In this document: positions 1-5,883 of the stretch, one piece after another
Position numbering within the stretch: the first letter of the stretch is position 1
Layout of the letters: each line of letters opens with the position of its first letter
NCBI GenBank assembly: GCA_030639035.1
Contig: DAOWDM010000213.1
Location: forward strand, 1-9,393
Direction of reading: 5' to 3'
DNA: 9,393 bases
From: Alphaproteobacteria bacterium
GTDB taxonomy: Bacteria > Pseudomonadota > Alphaproteobacteria > DAOWDM01
Notes under the pieces: generated by a model
What the model was told of the DNA's origin: nothing
The model's database searches: none
Seen by the model: the letters and a program-made list of their open reading frames with translations, nothing else
Translations under genes and position numbers: made by a program

Positions 1-192
1 GTTAACATTTTGATTTTTTTCATCAACTTTGCCACGTACTACAGAGTAGCCATAAGCAGGACTTCCCATATGAAAACCTGCTCTTGTTCGCTCTTTTTGG
101 CTACGGAGGATTTTTGCTTTTAAATCCTTCATAAAAAGAGAGTTCATTCGTTTTTTGAAAATTAGCATAAAGCCTAGTGTTTTCGGAAGTTT
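1..192 (-). pseudogene. serine recombinase, 5'-truncated fragment
   Basis: Read on the minus strand this frame is open from about 192 to the window edge and continues beyond it. From the ATG at 147..145 it gives 49 codons, including MNSLFMKDLKAKILRSQKER followed by GFHMGSPAYGYSVVRG. From memory this matches the join between the catalytic domain and the recombinase domain of large serine recombinases (alphaproteobacterial forms read MNALFLKDLADKTRRG, then a GYxVVRG stretch). Upstream the frame is closed by TGA at 195..193. The N-terminal resolvase domain with the catalytic Ser is absent from 193-385 in all frames I read. The gene has therefore lost its 5' end, apparently at a junction near 150, and is probably a remnant. 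No ribosome-binding site precedes the ATG. Between 193 and 385 I recognise no gene. The identification rests on this short stretch only. Confidence 0.62.
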
Positions 193-385
193 TCACATCT
201 TTAACATCTTTTCGGTGTCGTAAGAGGACAGGATTGCCCCATAATGGGGAGTATTTATTCGCATCTGAAGATGCTCAACATGGGATTCCACGACAAGGTA
301 AAAAAGGAGTCTTTTTTAGGCGTGATGTTTTTTCTGAAAGTTTGAGACTGTTCAGAATTTTTGATTAACGACTAAATAAATTGAT

Positions 386-700
386 TTAGATAGTTTCTTT
401 TATGTAAAGAACTTTGCCTTTGTTATTGATATGCTCTTTTAGTTTGTCGTTATCAATTGAGTTATAGGCAATAATATCAAAGAAAAAGGGCAAATATGTA
501 TCATCTTCAAAATGGCTTTTTATGTCTACAGACAACATGAAATCTGCATTTTTACCTTTGATAGCAATATCTACATCTGACGCTTTTTTATATGTATCAA
601 TTGCACGAGAGCCAAAAAGAATAGCCTCTTCAATCTCATCATAGCTTTTTAAGATTGATATTATTTCTTCTAGCTGATTTTCTGACAATCCATATTTCAT
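386..700 (-). CDS. MNT-type nucleotidyltransferase, probable antitoxin of a HEPN/MNT pair
   Basis: This is a small stand-alone minimal nucleotidyltransferase of 104 residues, the usual length. The Pol-beta-like active site is visible: G30-S31 in LFGSRA, the D42-x-D44 pair in SDVDIAI, and a third acidic residue, D75, in FFFDIIAY. All three metal-binding acids are present, so the enzyme should be active. Characterised relatives (MntA of Shewanella oneidensis) transfer AMP to a Tyr of the partner HEPN toxin and so silence it. Its ATG overlaps the stop of the upstream HEPN gene in an ATGA, and there is no good Shine-Dalgarno sequence of its own, so translation is probably coupled. It would act in the cytoplasm. 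Family and active site are read from the sequence; the antitoxin role is inferred from the pairing. Confidence 0.88.
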   Translation of the reverse strand: MKYGLSENQLEEIISILKSYDEIEEAILFGSRAIDTYKKASDVDIAIKGKNADFMLSVDIKSHFEDDTYLPFFFDIIAYNSIDNDKLKEHINNKGKVLYIKETI

Positions 701-1104
701 AATTCTTTTTCTAACCTGCTATGCAAATCAGACATAATTACATAGAATTTTTCTTCTATAAATTGTAGCAATTGCCTTGCTGTTTCTTGATTGTATGTAT
801 GTGTTGTAAGGTTTATGTTTTCAAGAGATTTAAGCCATGTTTCAGCATCAGTTATGAGATTTACTTGAAAAGCATGACGAATTGCTTTTTTAGGTGTAGC
901 AGTGTCATTTAATCCTTCGCTTTCTAAATAGTCTTTTAAAACTTTCCATGCTAATTCAAAAATTATTTCAAATGATTGAATTAATGCCATTTGTTCTGCT
1001 TCTTTTGTCCTATCTAATTTATATCCATCTATACGGCGATTAAAAACAGAAAAAGCATTTTGAAAATTCTGAAATCTTTGTTTCCACCTAATGTCATTAT
1101 TCAT
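697..1104 (-). CDS. HEPN-domain protein (nucleotidyltransferase substrate-binding, HI0074-like), probable HepT-type toxin
   Basis: This 135-residue all-helical protein is the first gene of a two-gene operon with the MNT gene. It resembles the HI0074 'nucleotidyltransferase substrate binding' family: FEIIFELAWKVLKDYLESEG in the middle (residues 45-64), then TPKKAIRHAFQ and a C-terminal motif around residues 95-105. Active HEPN ribonucleases carry R-x4-6-H, typically RNLTSHTY in this family. Here the stretch is INLTTHTY (97-104), so the expected Arg is Ile97 while His102 and Tyr104 are kept. The Ile codon is ATA, one base from AGA (Arg). In S. oneidensis HepT the Tyr of the RX4HXY motif is the AMPylation site. 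Loss of the Arg suggests a weakened or dead nuclease, or a different substrate-binding role. A weak AGG lies nine bases before the ATG. Confidence 0.87.
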   Translation of the reverse strand: MNNDIRWKQRFQNFQNAFSVFNRRIDGYKLDRTKEAEQMALIQSFEIIFELAWKVLKDYLESEGLNDTATPKKAIRHAFQVNLITDAETWLKSLENINLTTHTYNQETARQLLQFIEEKFYVIMSDLHSRLEKEL

Positions 1105-1124
1105 CTATTTTAACCTGTTATTTT

Positions 1125-1146
1125 TTATTAGTAGTATCACTAATAA
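1125..1146. promoter_or_regulatory. 8-bp perfect inverted repeat upstream of the HEPN/MNT operon
   Basis: TTATTAGT (1125-1132) and ACTAATAA (1139-1146) are perfect inverse complements around a 6-base spacer. The site lies 21 bases upstream of the HEPN start, and a partial copy of the half-site (TTAGTAATAA) follows at about 1150-1159. The position and AT-rich dyad suit an operator for autoregulation of the operon. On the minus strand it is followed by A residues, so it is not a terminator for that strand. I found no convincing -35/-10 pair to anchor it. Confidence 0.35.
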
Positions 1147-1189
1147 ACGTTAGTAATAAGGGTTACTTACAAACATTACTATAAGTTTT

Positions 1190-1374
1190 TTAACGATTAC
1201 CAGTGTTTGAGTGAGTTCCTATAACTCTTTGATGTTCTTCAAAACCTAGAGCTTCAAGCTCATCTATTTTATCAATCACAACATAGGCAGTAGGAAGTTT
1301 GAGCAAAGCGAAAGACCCTCACAAACAAGTTCAGCATGATGGCGAGGTGTAAACTTTGAATCATTATTAAGCAT
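1190..1374 (-). pseudogene. decayed coding remnant of unknown function
   Basis: Two minus-strand frames join into what looks like one broken gene. One starts with ATG at 1374..1372 (MLNNDSKFTPRHHAELVCEG) and soon stops. A second frame, shifted by one base, reads LLKLPTAYVVIDKIDELEAL, then GFEEHQRVIGTHSNTGNR, and ends with TAA at 1192..1190. The second part has normal protein-like composition. The stretch where the frames meet (about 1297-1346) resembles a fragment of a dispersed palindromic repeat: its CAGCATGATGGCGAG is close to CAGCATGACGGTGAG at 5177-5191. A repeat insertion may therefore have disrupted the gene. I do not recognise the protein. Confidence 0.35.
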
Positions 1375-1396
1375 ATCAGTTGATAACAAGCAAGCA

Positions 1397-2542
1397 CTAG
1401 ACAATTTGTGCTAACTCTTCGGTAATGCGTTTTATTACATTATCCCAATCATTAGCTTTTTCCTGACGAAACAGCTTCATGTTTTCATACCACAGAGTGT
1501 CTTCTTTTTCCATTTGCCACCGCCAGTTTGGAACGGCTTTTAATACTACCCATGTCATGCAGCCTAATGCTCCTGCAAGATGGGCTATAGCAGTATCGAC
1601 TGTTATAACAAGGTCAAGGTTTTTCATTACAGCAGCGGAAACAATAAACGCATCTTCTCCTGCATCAAATTCATCGCTTAAATCTTCAATATTTAAAAAA
1701 GGCACGTCAGCAATCTGTTCGCTTCCTTCTCCAGCTTGCAAACTTATTAGTTTTACAGATGGAATTTTAGCCAAAGGAGCAAAATTTTCTAACATCAAAA
1801 AACGGTCTTTATCAACTTTAATGTTTCCTTGCCATGCAACACCTACCTTAAAGCCTTTTTTCTTATTCAGTCGTTTTTCCCATGTAGCTATAAGTTCTGG
1901 TTCAGCTTCTATGTATGGTTCAGAAGGAATGTTATTTGCAGTTAGCTCTAGCAGTTTAGGCAAACTCATCAATGGAGCAAAATAATCAAAATGAGGCAGA
2001 GGAGCTCCATCTGGTATCAGCATATCAATACCATTTGCTCCGCACAAAAGTCTGCCAAGCTTTGCCTGTACTATCACAGCGACTTTTCCGCCACGTTCTT
2101 TGGCAAGTTTAACAAGACGAATAAACTGTATAGTATCGCCAAACCCTTGTTCAGTTGAAATGAGTAGAGTTTTTCCTATGAAAGGCTGACCTTTCCAACG
2201 CTTTTCATCTGGAATATCAGCATTATGCCAACGCCATTCATATTCTTTAAAGCCTTCTTCTATTTCTCCGCAAAGAAGCAAGCACGAACCAAGATTATAA
2301 TGAGCTTGTGCATGATTGGAATCTATAGCAATCGCTTTTCTGAAAGCCTTAAGAGCTTCTTCTAATTGCCCTGTTGCTTGAAAAGCACTCCCAAGATTGC
2401 TTAAAACAGATGGATTTCTGGGCTGTATTTCAAGAGCTTGCTTGTAAACATTTATTGCTTTTTGAGGCATGTATTGATGGTGAAGGCTAACACCTTCACG
2501 GTTTAGTTTGAAAACTGCTTGTAAATCGGAATTTTCTGTCAT
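1397..2542 (-). CDS. TPR-repeat protein with GT9-like glycosyltransferase domain
   Basis: The 381 residues fall into two parts. Residues about 10-105 hold three tetratricopeptide repeats (for example NPSVLSNLGSAFQATGQLEE, then AQAHYNLGSCLLLCGEIEEG). From about 124 there is a GT-B-like glycosyltransferase domain related to the ADP-heptose:LPS heptosyltransferase family. Its N-terminal G-x-GD loop is at EQGFGDTIQF (131-140), a GVAWQGN strand at 234-240, and the signature VDTAIAHLAGALG at 315-327 followed by VPNWRW. Combined TPR/GT9-like proteins are common in alphaproteobacteria and probably glycosylate proteins or surface polymers; the donor and acceptor cannot be read from the sequence. No signal peptide or membrane segment is seen, so it is cytoplasmic. 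The gene is monocistronic and divergent from the lipoprotein at 2623. An AAAGAG lies about ten bases before the ATG. Confidence 0.87.
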   Translation of the reverse strand: MTENSDLQAVFKLNREGVSLHHQYMPQKAINVYKQALEIQPRNPSVLSNLGSAFQATGQLEEALKAFRKAIAIDSNHAQAHYNLGSCLLLCGEIEEGFKEYEWRWHNADIPDEKRWKGQPFIGKTLLISTEQGFGDTIQFIRLVKLAKERGGKVAVIVQAKLGRLLCGANGIDMLIPDGAPLPHFDYFAPLMSLPKLLELTANNIPSEPYIEAEPELIATWEKRLNKKKGFKVGVAWQGNIKVDKDRFLMLENFAPLAKIPSVKLISLQAGEGSEQIADVPFLNIEDLSDEFDAGEDAFIVSAAVMKNLDLVITVDTAIAHLAGALGCMTWVVLKAVPNWRWQMEKEDTLWYENMKLFRQEKANDWDNVIKRITEELAQIV

Positions 2543-2574
2543 TTTTAACGCTCTTTAACAAAATTCTAATAGTC

Positions 2575-2616
2575 TATAATTAATTATTGTAGTAGATTCT
2601 TTTTAAAATATAAGGA
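2575..2616 (+). promoter_or_regulatory. probable -10 box and ribosome-binding site of the small lipoprotein gene
   Basis: A perfect TATAAT lies at 2575-2580, and AAGGA at 2612-2616 sits six bases before the ATG at 2623. The -35 region is poor: the nearest candidate, TTTAAC at 2554-2559, leaves a spacer of only 15. The 80-base gap also has to hold the promoter of the divergent TPR/glycosyltransferase gene, which I could not place. Confidence 0.42.
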
Positions 2617-2622
2617 TATTTT

Positions 2623-2850
2623 ATGAAACAGGTTTTAGCAGTTCTTATTTTGACGGTTCTTTCAGCTTGTGCACAAGCTCCACGCATACATGCTAAAAGC
2701 AAAAGCTCTATGATGCTTCAAAATCCAGATACAGGAAAAGTCGTTGCTTGCCGAACATATGTAACCACTCCTACAAATCTGCGAGAATCAGCAACTGAAT
2801 GTGCGTTAAGATTTGCAAACAAAGGCTGGGGACACATAAGGCAAGAATAA
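2623..2850 (+). CDS. small outer-envelope lipoprotein, possibly truncated by an in-frame stop
   Basis: The 75-residue product starts with a type II signal peptide. A short basic start (MKQ), a hydrophobic core and the lipobox LSAC put the lipidated Cys at residue 16. The mature part is about 60 residues, with the stretch NPDTGKVVACR and two further Cys (43 and 60), then CALRFANKGWG. The pattern NPxTG..V.C ... C ... GW recalls short proteobacterial lipoproteins of unknown function; I cannot name a family. The start is supported by AAGGA at 2612-2616. The frame stops at TAA (2848-2850) but then stays open for 28 more codons with sensible composition, so the ancestral protein was probably about 104 residues. 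It is convergent with the protease lipoprotein gene. Confidence 0.7.
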   Translation: MKQVLAVLILTVLSACAQAPRIHAKSKSSMMLQNPDTGKVVACRTYVTTPTNLRESATECALRFANKGWGHIRQE

Positions 2851-2937
2851 AGAAGAGCCGCAAGCTATGACGTTGCTGTTGGCATAGGTTACCCTCCAAG
2901 AAGATGGCGAGAAGGCGAGAACGTTCCTCGCTGGTAA
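2851..2937 (+). pseudogene. in-frame continuation of the lipoprotein gene beyond its stop
   Basis: Directly after TAA 2848-2850, in the same frame, come 28 sense codons and then TAA at 2935-2937. They read RRAASYDVAVGIGYPPRRW, then REGENVPRW. Ending on Trp with a Pro/Arg/Trp-rich tail looks like a real C terminus, and the stretch is richer in G+C than a spacer here should be. A single base change from CAA, GAA or AAA to TAA would explain it. Length alone is not proof, since 28 open codons can occur by chance. A sequencing error or stop-codon read-through are alternatives. Confidence 0.42.
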
Positions 2938-2963
2938 TGTTTGCGTAACTAAAATTCATTACG

Positions 2964-4265
2964 TTACGGATTGTATCTGCCTCTAATAGAAACATCTAGT
3001 TTCTTCAAAGCATCATGAATAGGAATAAAATAATTCATTCCGATTGAGTGTTTGCCTATTCCTGCATATGTAAGCCCAACAAGGTTTCCATTTTTATCAA
3101 GCAAAGGTCCTCCGCTGTTTCCGCCTTGAACATCAAGATCTGACTGAATGTCCTCTAGTCCGTGTTTGTTTCTGTCAAAACGGCTTACGATGCCTTTTGT
3201 AACGGTTGCTTTGTATCTTTTACTCAAAGGATTGCCTATAGCGTATATTTCCTCTGTGATTTTCAAATGTTTAAGCCTGATAGGAATCGGATTATAACCG
3301 CCTGTTTCCACCTGAATCAAAGCTACGTCTCTTTTATAGTTTCTGCGAATAACCTCACCAGTAAAATTTCTGCCTGTGAGAAGCTGAATTTTAACAAGGT
3401 CATTGCCACCTACAACATGATGATTGGTTAAAATCAAATTTTTGGTAATGAAAACGCCTGTGCCAAAAGTATCTCCTACAGAAACGGTAACCACTCCAAG
3501 ACGAATATCATCAATATTATCTGTTATAGAGTTTTTAAATAACGCATAGTTTTTAATACTCATGTCAGGATTTTTCTCATCAATAGGAGAATCCATAGAC
3601 GGTCTGTAATCCATTAGAGTTTTATAAAATCCAGCATCAGCAGCAAGGTTTTTTACAGCCTCAGCAAAAGCCCTGTCTACAAGTACTATTTCACCACTGC
3701 TGTGAGGGCTGTCAATTTTTGCATAACCTTTGGTTTCGGTTTCGTAAATAATTTTTTCTTTGTTGTTGGAGTAAAGCTCCCACTTAACTTTTATTGTTGC
3801 TTCGCCTTCCTGAACGTCTAAAGGGTGTCCAAAACTAGCACTGACTCTGTCGCACACGTCCATATTGATATAGCTTATTCTAGCCCCTACATAAATATCT
3901 GGTTTTTTATCATTTTTGGTTTTAAATATTTTTGCAGGATAACCAAGAACATTAAAATTTGCAGAATTCATGGTTTGGTAAAAAATTCTTGGATAAGCAT
4001 ATAAATCAGAAAGAGACAGCCTTCCTTCATCAAAAGATATATGAGGACTGAACCGCCAGCAGTGAAAAGGAATAAACTTATAACGTCCTACGATTGTTCC
4101 TCTGCTGATGCTATAGTCAACATCAGCAAATTGCATTGTAGCAAGTTTGTTTTTGCGAGTAACGTCTATAGGGTCTTTCGTTTCAACCTTGTTAATAACC
4201 GCCCCGCCACAGCCAAAAAGAGCTGTTGCAATAATCATTACGGATAGGTATCTAACTAATGACAT
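2964..4265 (-). CDS. lipoprotein with C-terminal trypsin-like (HtrA/S1C) serine protease domain
   Basis: I place the start at ATG 4265..4263, because AAGGAA sits seven bases upstream and the product then begins with a clean lipoprotein signal peptide (MSLVRYLSVMIIATALFGCG, Cys19 lipidated). The frame is open back to 4301, but that would add 12 polar residues before the signal. The protein has 433 residues. About 20-240 is a region I do not recognise. About 250-433 is a trypsin-like fold with the full triad: His283 in TNHHVV, Asp313 in RDVALIQ and Ser384 in GGNSGGPL. There is no PDZ domain after it, unlike DegP/DegQ. It should be active in the periplasm, anchored to a membrane. The gene is divergent from the HIT gene and appears monocistronic. 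Confidence 0.87.
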   Translation of the reverse strand: MSLVRYLSVMIIATALFGCGGAVINKVETKDPIDVTRKNKLATMQFADVDYSISRGTIVGRYKFIPFHCWRFSPHISFDEGRLSLSDLYAYPRIFYQTMNSANFNVLGYPAKIFKTKNDKKPDIYVGARISYINMDVCDRVSASFGHPLDVQEGEATIKVKWELYSNNKEKIIYETETKGYAKIDSPHSSGEIVLVDRAFAEAVKNLAADAGFYKTLMDYRPSMDSPIDEKNPDMSIKNYALFKNSITDNIDDIRLGVVTVSVGDTFGTGVFITKNLILTNHHVVGGNDLVKIQLLTGRNFTGEVIRRNYKRDVALIQVETGGYNPIPIRLKHLKITEEIYAIGNPLSKRYKATVTKGIVSRFDRNKHGLEDIQSDLDVQGGNSGGPLLDKNGNLVGLTYAGIGKHSIGMNYFIPIHDALKKLDVSIRGRYNP

Positions 4266-4289
4266 TATAAATTCCTTTTTCTTTGAGTC

Positions 4290-4295
4290 ATTATA
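4290..4295 (-). promoter_or_regulatory. -10 box candidate for the protease lipoprotein
   Basis: On the minus strand a perfect TATAAT occupies 4295..4290, about 25 bases before the ATG at 4265. The transcript would start near 4283 and carry the AAGGAA ribosome-binding site. No good -35 is seen at the usual distance. The divergent HIT promoter must lie in the same 66-base gap. Confidence 0.35.
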
Positions 4296-4331
4296 TAGCA
4301 CAATCTTGTTATGATTATGAAAGGGAAAAAA

Positions 4332-4694
4332 ATGGCTTATGATAAAAATAATATTTTTGCAAAAATTTTAAGAGGTGAAATTCCTTGTAATAAAATTTAT
4401 GAAAATGAACATACTTTTGCATTCCATGATGTGAATCCACAAACTCCGATTCATGCTTTGGTAATTCCAAAAGGTGAATATATTTCAATGATTGATTTTA
4501 GCGAGAACGCATCTGAGACAGAAATTTCTTCTCTGTTTAAAACAGTTACAAAAGTTGCCCGAGAGCTGGGAGTTGAAAACAACGGCTACCGCATTCTTTC
4601 AAATATTGGAGACGATGCAAACCAAGAAGTCAAACATTTGCACATACATATTTTCGGCGGTTGCAATGTTGGTGCTATGATTTGCAGACGTTAA
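4332..4694 (+). CDS. HIT-family (Hint-like) nucleotide hydrolase
   Basis: This is a 120-residue histidine-triad protein, full length for the family. The signature HLHIHIFGG is at 102-110, with His104 as the expected nucleophile in the H-x-H-x-H set. NIFAKILRGEIPCNKIYE near the start and FHDVNPQTPIHALVIPKG at 31-48 are typical of Hint proteins, which cleave purine nucleoside phosphoramidates and acyl-adenylates in the cytoplasm. The start at 4332 is chosen because AAAGGG lies seven bases upstream and MAYDKNNIF is the usual start of alphaproteobacterial members. In-frame ATGs at 4311 and 4317 would overlap that site. It stands alone, divergent from the protease gene. Confidence 0.93.
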   Translation: MAYDKNNIFAKILRGEIPCNKIYENEHTFAFHDVNPQTPIHALVIPKGEYISMIDFSENASETEISSLFKTVTKVARELGVENNGYRILSNIGDDANQEVKHLHIHIFGGCNVGAMICRR

Positions 4695-4716
4695 AACCCT
4701 TTGTTATCAAGAGGTT

Positions 4717-4746
4717 AAAGACTGCCAAAATCGTGTAGCAGTTTTT
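4717..4746 (+). terminator. probable intrinsic terminator of the HIT gene
   Basis: AAAGACTGC (4717-4725) pairs with GCAGTTTTT (4738-4746) around a 12-base loop, giving nine base pairs with one G-U, the last bases being the T tract itself. It lies 22 bases after the HIT stop. The core stem of five pairs is weak, so the call is moderate. Confidence 0.42.
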
Positions 4747-5060
4747 CAACTACAAACACAGTTGCACAACAAGATATTTTAACTGCATTTGCAGTTGCAG
4801 GTAAAACATAGTAAAATAAAAGGCTGTTTTTTAAAATTAAATGGTAAAAATGCTCTTTAATAATCTTAAAATTCAAATAATTGTTTCAGCAAACATTAAA
4901 TAAACATTAACAACAGCTTAAGGCTTTATTAAAGATTTAAAAACCGAAACTTAATTATAGGTTAATTGTTTTGTTGTTGAAAAGGCGTTTTATTTAGGCT
5001 GTGTTGTATAATAGTGTCTAACCGATTTCCATGCAGAATACAGCTCTTCCACCACCAACA
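4747..5060. other. AT-rich intergenic stretch without a recognisable gene
   Basis: No frame here has convincing coding character. The visible structure is a perfect hairpin AACTGC/GCAGTT (4781-4786 and 4791-4796), which has no following T tract. A TATAAT at 5006-5011 has no suitable -35. No tRNA-like fold was seen. Confidence 0.4.
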
Positions 5061-5155
5061 CGTCATTGTGAGGAGCGTTAGCGACGTAGCAATCTCACTT
5101 CTGCTTGCACATTCTTAAATGAGATTCTCACGTCGCTTCGCTCCTCAGAATGACG
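5061..5155. repeat. 95-bp imperfect palindromic dispersed repeat
   Basis: The left arm (5061-5097) begins CGTCATTGTGAGGAGCG and ends AATCTCA. The right arm (5120-5155) begins TGAGATTCTCACGTCGC and ends CAGAATGACG. They pair over about 35 positions with a few mismatches and one indel, around a loop of about 22 bases. The motif GTCATTGxGAGGAGCG...GCAATCTC is a familiar type of dispersed palindromic repeat in proteobacterial genomes (from memory). It would form a long stem-loop in RNA from either strand. Confidence 0.78.
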
Positions 5156-5162
5156 GCGGAGG

Positions 5163-5187
5163 GTCGCTGTGCTCCTCAGCATGACGG
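5163..5187. repeat. partial direct copy of the palindromic repeat's right arm
   Basis: These 25 bases match 5132-5156 at 22 positions (both end CAGxATGACGG). The copy lies seven bases after the first element and lacks a partner arm, so it is probably a remnant of a second unit. Confidence 0.65.
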
Positions 5188-5274
5188 TGAGTTTGAGACA
5201 TCGGAGTATGCTCATTATTAAACGATTTAGCTATAGAGCATTTTAATGCTGTTATTGCGGGCTTTTCCTCCATT

Positions 5275-5369
5275 GTCATACTCGAAAGCAAATCTTTCGG
5301 GTATCCAGAGTGTTTGAAAAGCTTAAAAGAAGAAAGACTGGATTCCCAGCCATGATGGCTGAAAATGAC
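5275..5369. repeat. 95-bp repeat with outer arms and two inner hairpins
   Basis: Outer arms: GTCAT (5275-5279) with ATGAC (5365-5369), and ATCCAG (5303-5308) with CTGGAT (5338-5343). Each side also folds on itself. A 9-bp stem lies at 5280-5288/5294-5302 (ACTCGAAAG with CTTTCGGGT, one G-T pair), and CAGCCA/TGGCTG lies at 5347-5352/5356-5361. This is the layout of the widespread GTCATxCC...GGATCCAG...CTGGATTCCC...AATGAC family. It lies 71 bases downstream of infA, which is transcribed toward it. Confidence 0.7.
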
Positions 5370-5387
5370 AGGCGATGGTTATAATTA

Positions 5388-5400
5388 CTACGTCGCTAAC
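5388..5400. repeat. 13-bp inverted copy of part of the first palindromic repeat
   Basis: CTACGTCGCTAAC is the exact inverse complement of 5077-5089 in the left arm of the repeat at 5061-5155. It is probably a repeat remnant and marks the right edge of the repeat cluster. Confidence 0.5.
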
Positions 5401-5440
5401 ATTTCTTGCAAGGACAGTAACACAACCATAGGCAAAGGCT

Positions 5441-5662
5441 TTAGTTTTTGTGACGGAAGGTGATTCTGCCTTTAGTCAAATCGTATGGAGTCATTTCAAT
5501 GTCCACACGGTCGCCAACCATTACACGAATACGGAACTTTCTCATTTTACCAGCAGTGTGTGCTAGTATCTCATGCCCATTTTCAAGTTTCACCTTGAAC
5601 ATTGCATTTGGAAGTTTTTCAAGAACTACGCCTTCAAATTCTAAAAGTTCTTCTTTTGCCAT
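5441..5662 (-). CDS. infA: translation initiation factor IF-1
   Basis: This 73-residue protein is a single S1-type OB fold, the standard size. MAKEELLEFEGVVLEKLPNA at the start, then NGHEILAHTAGKMRKFRIRV and DLTKGRITFRHKN at the end are diagnostic for IF-1. It binds the 30S A site with IF-2 and IF-3 at initiation. The HTAGKMRK wording is the form I associate with alphaproteobacteria. TAGGAAAA lies just before the ATG. It is transcribed alone here, divergent from the regulatory module at 5755-6190. Confidence 0.97.
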   Translation of the reverse strand: MAKEELLEFEGVVLEKLPNAMFKVKLENGHEILAHTAGKMRKFRIRVMVGDRVDIEMTPYDLTKGRITFRHKN

Positions 5663-5701
5663 GCTATGTTTTTCCTAATGCTTAAATGATTAATCATCTT
5701 T

Positions 5702-5730
5702 CATATAAACGCATACTTGTGTTTTAGCAA
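5702..5730 (-). promoter_or_regulatory. probable infA promoter
   Basis: On the minus strand TTGCTA (5730..5725) and TATATG (5707..5702) are separated by exactly 17 bases, each matching consensus at four of six positions. Transcription would start near 5695, leaving a leader of about 33 bases before the infA ATG. Confidence 0.48.
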
Positions 5731-5754
5731 GAATTAAAATTATTCTTACAAGCT

Positions 5755-5783
5755 TTGACTTTGTTTTTGTTTTTGCTTAATCT
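5755..5783 (+). promoter_or_regulatory. probable promoter of the antisense-RNA/leader module
   Basis: TTGACT at 5755-5760 matches the -35 consensus at five of six positions. Seventeen bases on, TAATCT (5778-5783) is a weak -10. A start near 5790 would fall just before the first hairpin of the structured leader (5793-5812). Confidence 0.42.
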
Positions 5784-5790
5784 TGCATAT

Positions 5791-5883
5791 AGAGCGTGGC
5801 AAAATCCATGCTTGGGGCTTACAAACCCTTTCAACAAACGGTCTGTGACATAAGATCGAAAATAAAAATGTCGTTTCTCGGTA
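5791..5883 (+). ncRNA. C4-like antisense RNA candidate at the head of the leader
   Basis: Stem 1 is GCGTGG/CCATGC (5794-5799 with 5806-5811). Stem 2 is GGGG/CCCT (5814-5817 with 5826-5829), whose loop shows most of TTACAAACC (5819-5827). An open segment, CAACAAACGG (5832-5841), follows. These two segments are complementary to GGTTTGTAA (5943-5951, perfect) and CCGTTTTGTTG (5931-5941, one bulged T), in the same order needed for one extended duplex with a small internal loop. In phages P1 and P7 the C4 RNA, cut from the start of the icd-ant transcript, uses two such segments to pair near the icd ribosome-binding site and silence the operon. The layout here is the same in outline. Pairings are read from the sequence; the C4 kinship is inference. 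Confidence 0.55.

Noticed and set aside
177..368. Plus-strand open frame of 63 codons with a basic, Phe/Arg-rich product
   Set aside because: No ribosome-binding site, no recognisable domain, and it overlaps the opposite-strand recombinase remnant; it is probably chance.
1479..1985. 168-codon plus-strand frame
   Set aside because: It is antisense to the clearly real TPR/glycosyltransferase gene, with Ser/Phe-rich shadow-like composition.
2944..2968. Inverted repeat CGTAAC/GTTACG between the convergent lipoprotein and protease genes
   Set aside because: Only six pairs with a 13-base loop and no T tract; too weak to call a bidirectional terminator.
2771..2995. 74-codon minus-strand frame across the lipoprotein tail
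   Set aside because: It overlaps both convergent genes, has no ribosome-binding site and matches nothing I recognise.
4781..4796. Hairpin AACTGC/GCAGTT downstream of the HIT gene
   Set aside because: No T tract follows on either strand and there is no gene to terminate; kept only as a note within the intergenic entry.
5006..5011. TATAAT just before the repeat cluster
   Set aside because: No -35 at a suitable distance and no gene downstream on the plus strand before infA, which is on the other strand.
5061..5400. Possible CRISPR array in the repeat-rich region
   Set aside because: The repeats are palindromic, of two kinds, and not regularly spaced with unique spacers; no cas gene is present.
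5460..5678. 72-codon plus-strand frame opposite infA
   Set aside because: Shadow of the highly conserved IF-1 gene.
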